Assembly (NCBI GenBank): GCA_902362975.1
Contig: CABIYO010000011.1
Span: forward strand, 1-64,000
Direction of reading: 5' to 3'
From: Caryophanales bacterium
GTDB taxonomy: Bacteria; Bacillota; Bacilli; Exiguobacteriales; Exiguobacteriaceae
Length of the DNA: 64,000 nucleotides
The notes below the pieces were generated by a model, which did no database searches, had not been told where the DNA came from, and was given only the letters and a program-made list of their open reading frames with translations. Numbering within the stretch: the first letter of the stretch is position 1; every line of letters starts with the position of its first letter. Of the stretch, positions 57,354 to 64,000 are shown one piece after another. The position numbers and the translations under genes are program-made.

Positions 57354-57366
57354 AACAAAATTTGTT
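57354..57366 (+). promoter_or_regulatory. 13-bp dyad in the nupN leader
   Basis: AACAAA-A-TTTGTT is a perfect inverted repeat with one central base, 25 bases before the nupN start and downstream of the candidate promoter. Possible repressor site; no consensus recognised. Confidence 0.3.
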
Positions 57367-57391
57367 ATGAACCGAAAGGGGAAACACGACG

Positions 57392-58480
57392 ATGATGAAC
57401 AAAAAGAAAACGATTCTCTCAGCTTTAGCAGCAGGACTCACACTCTCTACAGTACTCGCAGCATGTGGTGGAGATGACAACGAAGGCTCATCTTCAAACG
57501 GTGAAGGCGGCGAAGGCGGCGACTTCAAAGTTGCAATGGTAACGGATACTGGTGGTGTTGATGACAAATCATTTAACCAATCAGCTTGGGAAGGCTTGAA
57601 AAAGTTTGGGGAAGAAAATAGCTTAACTGAAAACGAAGGATACAAATATCTTCAATCAGCAAAACAAGCAGACTATCAGCCTAACTTGCAACAATTGGCA
57701 CGTGATCAATTTGATTTGATCTACGGAATCGGTTTCTTGATGGCAGAGGATATCGGAAAAGTTGCAGAACAATTCCCTGATAATAACTTTGCAATCGTTG
57801 ACTCGGTTGTAGATGCACCAAACGTTGCTTCAATCACGTTTAAAGAACAAGAAGGTTCATTCCTCGTAGGTGTAGTAGCTGGTCTTACAACGAAGACTGA
57901 TAAAGTTGGTTTCATCGGTGGAGTAGAGTCAGACTTAATCAAGAAGTTTGAAAATGGATTTAAAGCTGGTGTCATGGCTGTAAACCCTGATGCAACAATC
58001 GACGTGAAATATGCTGAAGACTTCAACTCAGCTGAAAAAGGAACTGCAATTGCGTCAGGTATGTATGGATCAGGATCTGATATCATCTATCACGCAGCTG
58101 GTGGTACAGGTGTAGGTGTATTCACTGAAGCGAAAAACCGTAAGAAAAACGGTGAAGATGTTTGGGTCATCGGGGTTGACCGTGACCAGTACGAAGAAGG
58201 TCTTCCGGAGAACGTTACGCTTACGTCAATGGTTAAACGTGTAGATACAGCGACACTCGAAGTGTCGAAAATGGCAATGGACGGTAAGTTCCCAGCTGGT
58301 GAAGTGGTTGAATTCTCACTTAAAGATGAAGGTGTAGGAATCGCATCAACTTCTGAAGAAAACGTTGCTGCAGACGTGCTCACTAAAGTTGATGAGTATC
58401 GTCAACAAATCATCGATGGTGATGTTGTTGCACCAGCAACTGACGCTGAGTTCGAAGAGTTCATGAAAAACGTAAAATAA
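57392..58480 (+). CDS. nupN: BMP-family nucleoside-binding lipoprotein
   Basis: A 362-residue extracellular lipoprotein of the Bmp/Med family, substrate-binding component of a nucleoside ABC importer. The signal peptide ends in lipobox LAAC with lipidated Cys25, followed by a Gly/Ser/Asn/Glu linker (about 26-42). The mature domain has [17 protein letters not shown] and a periplasmic-binding-protein fold. B. subtilis NupN (YufN) is the closest named relative; that system takes up guanosine. ATG 57392 or 57395 is the start after AAAGGGG. Confidence 0.93.
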   Translation: MMNKKKTILSALAAGLTLSTVLAACGGDDNEGSSSNGEGGEGGDFKVAMVTDTGGVDDKSFNQSAWEGLKKFGEENSLTENEGYKYLQSAKQADYQPNLQQLARDQFDLIYGIGFLMAEDIGKVAEQFPDNNFAIVDSVVDAPNVASITFKEQEGSFLVGVVAGLTTKTDKVGFIGGVESDLIKKFENGFKAGVMAVNPDATIDVKYAEDFNSAEKGTAIASGMYGSGSDIIYHAAGGTGVGVFTEAKNRKKNGEDVWVIGVDRDQYEEGLPENVTLTSMVKRVDTATLEVSKMAMDGKFPAGEVVEFSLKDEGVGIASTSEENVAADVLTKVDEYRQQIIDGDVVAPATDAEFEEFMKNVK

Positions 58481-58488
58481 TTCATTTG

Positions 58489-58522
58489 AGTAAAGGGGGG
58501 ACCCACGTGGTCTCCCTTTACT
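58489..58522 (+). promoter_or_regulatory. Intercistronic hairpin between nupN and nupO
   Basis: AGTAAAGGG...GACC pairs with GGTC...CCCTTTACT around CACGT. There is no T tract, so it probably stabilises the upstream mRNA or attenuates, raising binding protein over ATPase, a common pattern in ABC importer operons. Confidence 0.6.
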
Positions 58523-58543
58523 TAAAGTTAGGGGTGAACTTCC

Positions 58544-60070
58544 TTGGAATATGTAATTGAAATGCTAAATATTCGAAAAGAGTTCGGTACGTTCGTTGCG
58601 AACGACAATATCACGCTCCAATTGCGTAAAGGAGAAATTCATGCACTTTTAGGAGAAAACGGGGCGGGGAAATCGACGCTCATGAACGTGTTGTTTGGTC
58701 TCTATCAGCCTGAAGGCGGAGAGATTCGCGTACACGGAAAGAAAGTGGATATTGAAAATCCGAACATCGCCAACGAACTTGGAATCGGAATGGTCCATCA
58801 ACATTTTATGTTGGTCGAAAAATTCACAGTCACTGAAAACATCGTTCTTGGTCTTGAGCCAAAGAGTGGTATCACAATCGATCGCGCCACTGCTCGTAAG
58901 AAGGTCATGGAGATTTCGGAGCAATACGGACTTAGAATTGATCCGGATGCGAAGATTGAAGATATTTCAGTCGGCATGCAACAGCGTGTAGAAATCTTGA
59001 AGACGCTTTATCGCGGAGCAGATATTTTGATTTTCGATGAACCGACGGCAGTGTTGACACCACAAGAGATTCAAGAACTTATCCAAATTATGAAACGTCT
59101 GATTGCTGAAGGTAAGTCGATCATCTTGATTACGCACAAGCTGAAGGAAATCATGCAAGTTGCGGACCGCTGTACTGTCATTCGTCGTGGACGCTATATC
59201 GGCACAGTCGAAGTGGATGAAACGGTGAATGAAGACAGTCTTGCAGAGATGATGGTCGGACGCGAAGTTAACTTTGATGCAGAATATTCGAAAGCCGATC
59301 CACAACAAGTTGTTCTCGACGTTCAAAACCTCGTCGTCAAAGACAGTCGCGGTTTGAAAGCCGTCGAAGGATTGGACTTGCAGATTCGTGCTGGAGAAGT
59401 ACTTGGGATTGCCGGGATTGACGGCAATGGTCAGACAGAATTGATTGAAGCCATCTCAGGATTGAAAAAGCCTGAGTCCGGTAAAGTCTTGCTCAATGGA
59501 AAAGATGTTACGGGACACACGCCGCGTAAGATGACCGAGGCAGGAATCGGACACATTCCTCAAGACCGTCATAAACACGGTCTCATACTTGATTACTCGA
59601 TTCGCGACAACATGGTACTTCAAACGTACTATAAAGAACCATTCTCGAAACGAGGTCTCATGAATTATAAGGCTGTGGCTGAGAAGGCGAAGGCGTTGAT
59701 TGAGAAGTTTGACGTCCGAACTCCATCAATTGATGTCCCTGCTCGTGCTCTATCGGGAGGGAACCAACAGAAGGCAATCATCGCTCGTGAAGTCGATCGC
59801 TCACCGGATTTACTCATTGCTGCACAACCGACACGTGGTCTTGACGTCGGTGCGATTGAATTCATTCATGAACAACTGATTAAAGAACGTGAAAAAGGAC
59901 GTGCCGTCCTGCTCATTTCGTTTGAGCTAGATGAGATTTTACACGTATCCGACCGTATTGCTGTTCTCTACGAAGGAAAAATTGTAGGGATTCGTGATCC
60001 GAAAGAGACGACGGAACAAGAACTTGGCTTCTTGATGGCCGGCGGTCAGAGAGGGGACGAAACAGAATGA
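58544..60070 (+). CDS. nupO: Nucleoside ABC transporter ATP-binding protein (two domains)
   Basis: A 508-residue protein with two fused ABC domains, like RbsA/MglA. Domain 1 has Walker A GENGAGKST (about 39), signature ISVGMQQRVE and Walker B ILIFDEPTAVLTP. Domain 2 has a degenerate loop GIDGNGQTE, signature ALSGGNQQKAI and Walker B-like LLIAAQPTRGLD. Asymmetric ATPase sites are normal in this family. TTG 58544 is 7 bases after AGGGGTG. It overlaps nupP by 4 bases. Confidence 0.94.
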   Translation: MEYVIEMLNIRKEFGTFVANDNITLQLRKGEIHALLGENGAGKSTLMNVLFGLYQPEGGEIRVHGKKVDIENPNIANELGIGMVHQHFMLVEKFTVTENIVLGLEPKSGITIDRATARKKVMEISEQYGLRIDPDAKIEDISVGMQQRVEILKTLYRGADILIFDEPTAVLTPQEIQELIQIMKRLIAEGKSIILITHKLKEIMQVADRCTVIRRGRYIGTVEVDETVNEDSLAEMMVGREVNFDAEYSKADPQQVVLDVQNLVVKDSRGLKAVEGLDLQIRAGEVLGIAGIDGNGQTELIEAISGLKKPESGKVLLNGKDVTGHTPRKMTEAGIGHIPQDRHKHGLILDYSIRDNMVLQTYYKEPFSKRGLMNYKAVAEKAKALIEKFDVRTPSIDVPARALSGGNQQKAIIAREVDRSPDLLIAAQPTRGLDVGAIEFIHEQLIKEREKGRAVLLISFELDEILHVSDRIAVLYEGKIVGIRDPKETTEQELGFLMAGGQRGDETE

Positions 60071-61131
60071 AAAAATTAAGTTTAAACCAACTTCTCATCC
60101 CATTCCTATCCATCATTTTAGGACTGCTCGTCGGGGCCATCGTCATGTTGATTGGTGGATACGACCCAGTTCAAGGGTTTATCTCATTATTTGAAGGCAT
60201 GTTTGGTAGTCCGTATGCCGTCGGTGAAACATTACGTGCTGCAGCCCCGCTCATCTTCTCGGGTCTTGCAGTTGCGTTCGCTTTCCGCACAGGGCTATTC
60301 AACATCGGGGTAGAAGGACAAGTATTGATCGGCTGGGTCGCAGCTGTTTATGTAGGGATTAACTTCGACTTGCCGATGTTCATCCATTTACCGCTTGCAC
60401 TTCTTGCGGCAATGGTTGCAGCTGCAATTTGGGCGTTCGTTCCTGGGTTCTTGAAAGCGAAGTTTTATGTTCATGAAGTCATTACGTCTATCATGATGAA
60501 CTATATTGCTCTATACACGACAAACGCGATTTTACGTAACGTCATCGGCGTAACGAACGAGCGTACGGAGTCAATCAACGATTCAGCGTCTCTCGCCTCA
60601 CCATGGCTCCAAGAATTGACGACGTATTCACGTCTTCACTGGGGTGTGCTTGTCGCTGTGCTTGCAGCAATCGTGTACTACTACATCCTACAACGTACGA
60701 CACTCGGTTATGAATTACGTGCCGTCGGATTCAACAAACATGCATCACAATATGCAGGGATGAACGTCAACCGTAACATCGTCCTGTCGTTCGTCATCTC
60801 CGGTATGTTCGCTGGTCTCGCAGGTGCGATGGAGGGTCTTGGAACATTCGGCAGTATGACGCTCTCGGCATCGTTCACTGGTGTCGGATTTGACGGGATC
60901 GCTGTCGCCCTACTCGGTGCGAACACCGCAATCGGAGTCATTCTAGCGGCGATTCTCTTCGCAGGGTTGAACATCGGCGGATTGGCGATGCAACTTGGTG
61001 CGAACGTGCCATCTGAGCTCGTCAAAGTCATCATCGCAGCCATCGTCATCTTTGTAGCGTCTGGATATGCGATCAACTATGTCGTTGAGAAACTTAAAGG
61101 AAATCGTAAGAAAGGAGTGGAGAAAAAATGA
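60067..61131 (+). CDS. nupP: Nucleoside ABC transporter permease 1
   Basis: A 354-residue BPD_transp_2-family permease with about eight to ten membrane helices. The conserved block GLAVAFAFRTGLFNIGVEGQ and the C-terminal region GVGFDGIAVALLGANTA fit. ATG overlaps the nupO TGA, and its stop overlaps nupQ ATG. Forms the membrane channel with NupQ. Confidence 0.93.
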   Translation: MKKLSLNQLLIPFLSIILGLLVGAIVMLIGGYDPVQGFISLFEGMFGSPYAVGETLRAAAPLIFSGLAVAFAFRTGLFNIGVEGQVLIGWVAAVYVGINFDLPMFIHLPLALLAAMVAAAIWAFVPGFLKAKFYVHEVITSIMMNYIALYTTNAILRNVIGVTNERTESINDSASLASPWLQELTTYSRLHWGVLVAVLAAIVYYYILQRTTLGYELRAVGFNKHASQYAGMNVNRNIVLSFVISGMFAGLAGAMEGLGTFGSMTLSASFTGVGFDGIAVALLGANTAIGVILAAILFAGLNIGGLAMQLGANVPSELVKVIIAAIVIFVASGYAINYVVEKLKGNRKKGVEKK

Positions 61132-62087
61132 ACTTCTTAGAAGTCCTTTATATCGTCGTACCGGTTGCACTTGCCTATGCGACTCCACTCATTATCGCAG
61201 CACTTGGTGGAATCTTCAGTGAACGTTCTGGTGTCGTCAACATCGCCCTTGAAGGAATCATGGTCATCGGTGCCGTGACAGGAATCATCACGACGCTCAC
61301 TTTGACTGATTTAGGTGTTGGCGCCTCTAGCCCATGGATTGCCTTGCTTGTCGCTATGGTAGTCGGCGCGTTGTTCTCCCTCTTCTTGGCCGTTCCTGCC
61401 ATCCTTTGGCGTGCGGACCAGACAGTTCTCGGGGTGGCCATCAACATGCTCGCCATCGGTCTCGCCATCTTCGTCGTGCGTGTTCTTTACAACAAAGGAC
61501 AGACCGACTTTATCGAGTACCGGATTGCAAAAGAAAATGTACCCTTTTTATCAGATATTCCCGTGTTAAAGATGTTCTTTATTAACGTCCAGTACACGTC
61601 GTTCATTGCGATCGCTTTGGCGTTCGTCGTCTGGTTCGTCATCTTCAAGACGCCGTTTGGACTTCGTCTTCGTTCGGTCGGTGAACATCCGATGGCCGCT
61701 GATACGATGGGAATAAACGTAACGAAAATGCGCTTCATGGGCGTCATGCTCTCTGGTGCATTTGGTGGTCTTGCTGGAGCGGTTTATGCTGTAACGGTCA
61801 CGACGAACTTCAGCGGAACGACAATCGTTGGTCAAGGGTTCTTGGCGATTGCCGCAATGATTTTCGGTAAATGGAATCCGCTCGGTGCACTTGGTGCCGG
61901 ATTGTTCTTTGGATTCGCTCAAGCCCTTTCGATTATCGGAAGCAACTTGCCGGTCATCAATAACGTGCCGCAGCTCTTGCTCTTGATTGCGCCATACGCG
62001 CTCACGATTCTCGCTCTCGCTGGACTCGTTGGTCGTGCGGATGCGCCGAAGTCGGTCGGTATCCCATATATTAAAGGGAAACGTTAA
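61128..62087 (+). CDS. nupQ: Nucleoside ABC transporter permease 2
   Basis: A 319-residue paralogous permease, also BPD_transp_2 family. The N-terminal GGIFSERSGVVNIALEGIMVI motif and EHPMAADTMGINVTKMRF are typical. About nine hydrophobic segments. Last gene of the importer operon; a palindrome and a terminator follow within 70 bases. Confidence 0.93.
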   Translation: MNFLEVLYIVVPVALAYATPLIIAALGGIFSERSGVVNIALEGIMVIGAVTGIITTLTLTDLGVGASSPWIALLVAMVVGALFSLFLAVPAILWRADQTVLGVAINMLAIGLAIFVVRVLYNKGQTDFIEYRIAKENVPFLSDIPVLKMFFINVQYTSFIAIALAFVVWFVIFKTPFGLRLRSVGEHPMAADTMGINVTKMRFMGVMLSGAFGGLAGAVYAVTVTTNFSGTTIVGQGFLAIAAMIFGKWNPLGALGAGLFFGFAQALSIIGSNLPVINNVPQLLLLIAPYALTILALAGLVGRADAPKSVGIPYIKGKR

Positions 62088-62097
62088 TTCAAGATAG

Positions 62098-62109
62098 GAC
62101 ATATGTCCA
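62098..62109 (+). promoter_or_regulatory. Palindrome GGACATATGTCC after nupQ
   Basis: A perfect 12-bp palindrome just after the nupQ stop and before the terminator. Its half-site GGACAT matches the candidate operators at 56258-56279 and 56487-56509 at the other end of the locus. Role unknown. Confidence 0.35.
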
Positions 62110-62117
62110 TTTTATCC

Positions 62118-62152
62118 AGGTTGTTTGGTGCTTAAGCCAAACAACCTTTTTT
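62118..62152 (+). terminator. Terminator after nupQ
   Basis: AGGTTGTTTGG / CCAAACAACCT, a perfect 11-bp stem with an 8-base loop and six Ts. Ends the nup transcript. Confidence 0.93.
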
Positions 62153-62204
62153 GATATACTTGTCTAGAGATGTCATGATTAGACTAGATTACATGCGAAA
62201 ACAT

Positions 62205-62241
62205 AAAAAAGACATATCAGTCACAGGACCGATATGTCTTT
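62205..62241 (-). terminator. Terminator of the ferredoxin gene
   Basis: On the minus strand GACATATC/GATATGTC with an inner GT/AC pairing forms a stem followed by TTTTTT. It lies directly after the fer stop. Confidence 0.85.
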
Positions 62242-62246
62242 CACGA

Positions 62247-62525
<279 letters not shown>

Positions 62526-62553
62526 TTAGAAATCATTCTACTGACTATGAGTA

Positions 62554-62582
62554 ATTGTAGTCTACATACCCAATTATTTCAA
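62554..62582 (-). promoter_or_regulatory. SigA-type promoter of fer
   Basis: Reading the minus strand: TTGAAA (62582-62577), 17 bases, TACAAT (62559-62554). Predicted transcript start near 62547, about 50 bases before the ATG. Confidence 0.75.
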
Positions 62583-62636
62583 TGAGGAAACGAGCGTCTT
62601 TTTGGTAGGATAATGATTTTTTAAGGAAGTGACGAT

Positions 62637-63659
62637 TTGGTTCATTTAGCGGATGGAGTTCTACTGCTGGCCATTAAACGATTAAATGGAGAACGGAGTG
62701 AGCGAAGTCTCTACCATGTCCTGAACGGGAAGCGTTCGGCCACGACGCTACAGGACGCATTTTTTTATGACTTAGAGCCTCTTTTTGGACAGTTTCCACA
62801 AACGACTTATTCGTATGAATCTGTGCTGAAACAACTTGAGAAACGAGGATGGCTCGACCGTAAACGATTCAGATTGACTGAGGCGGGAGAAATGCTGGCT
62901 TCACCTGAATCGGTCGAGCAACTATTCAATCGGTTGGGCGGGGAACGCCGTGATTTTAACGCGACCACATGGAAACGCTTGAGTTTGTTCGTGCAGACGT
63001 TCATGTCAAAAGAACATGCCCGGACATTCTATCCGGTACAAGCTGATCGTTCGGCAGAGCAATGGGTCAAGCAGTTGCTACATCTTGATCGGGATTGGAA
63101 AGCGCTCATGCGAACGTTTCATCAAGAAGTTGAGCAAGCACTTGAACAAATCGGGGACCCGTATGCGACGGCCGTCGTCTATCGATTCACAGGAGCGTTT
63201 GAGACGGGTCTGACTTATGAACAAATTGCCAGCCTGCTTCATGTTGATGCCGAGACGGCTCGTTTGTATTTTTTGGCCGGATGGAACGAACTGTTGATGG
63301 TCTTACCGGATGATGCCAAACTACGGGGGTTTACGTACGGCTTATCGACGGATCGGATGACCTATTCAGCACGTGAGTCATATGAATTGTTCTTAAAGGG
63401 ATACACGTTCCAACAGGTTCAAGCGAAACGGCGTTTACGTACGAGTACGATTGAAGACCATGTCGTCGAGATGGCGATGTATTTAGAAGTCTTCCCGCTC
63501 GAACAATTTGTACCGATGGAGGATGTGGTCACGATTGAAGAGTTGCGGCATCCGGATAGCTGGGCGTTGAAACCAGTATTTGAGAAAATGGGGCGTGTCA
63601 GTTATTTTCAAATTCGACTTGTCTTCGCCAGACTGAAACGAGGTGAGAGCTTTGTATGA
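62637..63659 (+). CDS. ypbB: YpbB-like helix-turn-helix protein
   Basis: A 340-residue protein of the YpbB family, encoded upstream of the RecQ-like helicase gene recS in Bacillales. The C-terminus holds a helicase-associated helix-turn-helix (YELFLKGYTFQQVQAKRRLRTSTIEDHVVEMA, split near 245-275), consistent with a partner role for the helicase. The rest is helical and unassigned. TTG 62637 follows AAGGAAGTGA. It overlaps recS by 8 bases. Confidence 0.82.
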   Translation: MVHLADGVLLLAIKRLNGERSERSLYHVLNGKRSATTLQDAFFYDLEPLFGQFPQTTYSYESVLKQLEKRGWLDRKRFRLTEAGEMLASPESVEQLFNRLGGERRDFNATTWKRLSLFVQTFMSKEHARTFYPVQADRSAEQWVKQLLHLDRDWKALMRTFHQEVEQALEQIGDPYATAVVYRFTGAFETGLTYEQIASLLHVDAETARLYFLAGWNELLMVLPDDAKLRGFTYGLSTDRMTYSARESYELFLKGYTFQQVQAKRRLRTSTIEDHVVEMAMYLEVFPLEQFVPMEDVVTIEELRHPDSWALKPVFEKMGRVSYFQIRLVFARLKRGESFV

Positions 63660-64000
63660 AGCGACATTAAAACGAGTGTTCGGGTATGAATCGTTTCGCC
63701 CTGGGCAACACGACATCATACATGCCGTGATCGAAGGGCAAGATGTATTGGCCGTCATGCCGACGGGAGCGGGGAAATCGCTGACGTTCCAACTCCCTTC
63801 TTATATTAAAAATCAAGGGCTCACGGTGATTGTTTCGCCATTACTCTCACTCATTGAGGACCAAATGCTGCATATACGAGAACGGGGAGAGCGTGGTGTC
63901 GCTCGTTTGACGTCGATGGAATCGGCTGAAGAGAAGCAGGACATCATCAACCATTTGAAACGTTACCGATTTTTATATCTTTCACCTGAACAATTGGCCG
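63652..64000 (+). CDS. recS: RecQ-family DNA helicase RecS, N-terminal part
   Basis: The first 116 codons of a RecQ-family helicase, cut by the window end. Motif 0 (FGYESFRPGQ, residues 10-19), Walker A MPTGAGKSLTFQLP (36-49, K42) and motif Ia (VSPLLSLIEDQM) are present, ending near FLYLSPEQLA. TTG 63652 overlaps the ypbB stop, with AGGTGA 5 bases upstream. Adjacent ypbB and fer match the recS locus of B. subtilis. Confidence 0.9.
   Translation, partial: MYEATLKRVFGYESFRPGQHDIIHAVIEGQDVLAVMPTGAGKSLTFQLPSYIKNQGLTVIVSPLLSLIEDQMLHIRERGERGVARLTSMESAEEKQDIINHLKRYRFLYLSPEQLA

Noticed and set aside
57295..57477. Small plus-strand frame covering the nupN leader
   Set aside because: It spans the cre site and runs out of frame into nupN; no ribosome-binding site.
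62153..62204. TCTAG/CTAGA inverted repeat between nupQ and fer terminators
   Set aside because: Short, in a convergent intergenic gap between two terminators; no sign of an attachment site or gene.

Overview
The window is core chromosome of a low-to-moderate GC Firmicute of the order Bacillales. Gene order and protein sequences follow the Bacillus subtilis fla/che, rpsB–tsf, dxr–polC and nusA–infB–pnp blocks. Several traits point away from Bacillus. No sporulation or dipicolinate genes lie between the ymxG-type protease and ftsK. A free-standing murE is paired with a FemAB-type aminoacyltransferase, as expected for a lysine-type branched peptidoglycan. cheB is missing from its usual place. 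A motile, non-sporulating genus such as Exiguobacterium fits best; this is inference, since no 16S rRNA gene is present. I see no tRNA or rRNA gene, insertion sequence, prophage, CRISPR array or defence island.

Layout. (1) 1–272: leader region with two hairpins and a G-rich arm plus T8 tract that looks like the 3' end of a structured RNA starting upstream of the window. (2) 273–24411: one long plus-strand flagellar/chemotaxis operon, flgB-flgC-fliE-fliF-fliG-fliH-fliI-fliJ-ylxF-fliK-flgD-flgE-swrD-fliL-fliM-fliY-cheY-fliO-fliP-fliQ-fliR-flhB-flhA-flhF-flhG-cheA-cheW-cheC-cheD-sigD-swrB. Many genes overlap by a few bases, which implies translational coupling. (3) 24415–27757: rpsB, tsf, pyrH, frr, separated by hairpins or terminators. 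(4) 27780–37838: uppS, cdsA, dxr, rseP, proS, polC (isoprenoid and lipid precursors, membrane protease, prolyl-tRNA synthetase, replicative polymerase). (5) 37840–47441: rimP, nusA, rnpM, the L7Ae-like gene, infB, rbfA, truB, ribF, rpsO, pnp, with promoters before rimP, rpsO and pnp. (6) 47457–56192: M16 protease, murE, femX-like, M15 peptidase, rnjB, ftsK. (7) 56193–62152: a GntR/HutC regulator and a four-gene BMP-type nucleoside ABC importer (nupNOPQ-like), with inverted repeats, a perfect cre site and a possible 49-residue small ORF. (8) 62205–64000: convergent ferredoxin gene on the minus strand, then ypbB and the start of recS, cut by the window edge.

How the genes work together: the first block encodes the basal body, the export gate, hook assembly, the C-ring/CheY switch, the CheC/CheD adaptation proteins and the sigma factor for late flagellar genes. 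The following blocks couple translation, ribosome maturation, RNA decay (PNPase, RNase J2), envelope precursor synthesis and DNA replication/segregation.

I found no clearly new multi-gene system. The least explained parts are the regulatory DNA around gntR–nup (about 56.2–57.4 kb and 62.1 kb), the RNA-like element at the left edge, the AT-rich central segment of flgE, and the leaders of rpsO and rimP. Start sites were chosen from ribosome-binding-site spacing and remembered homologues, and several differ from the longest open frame.
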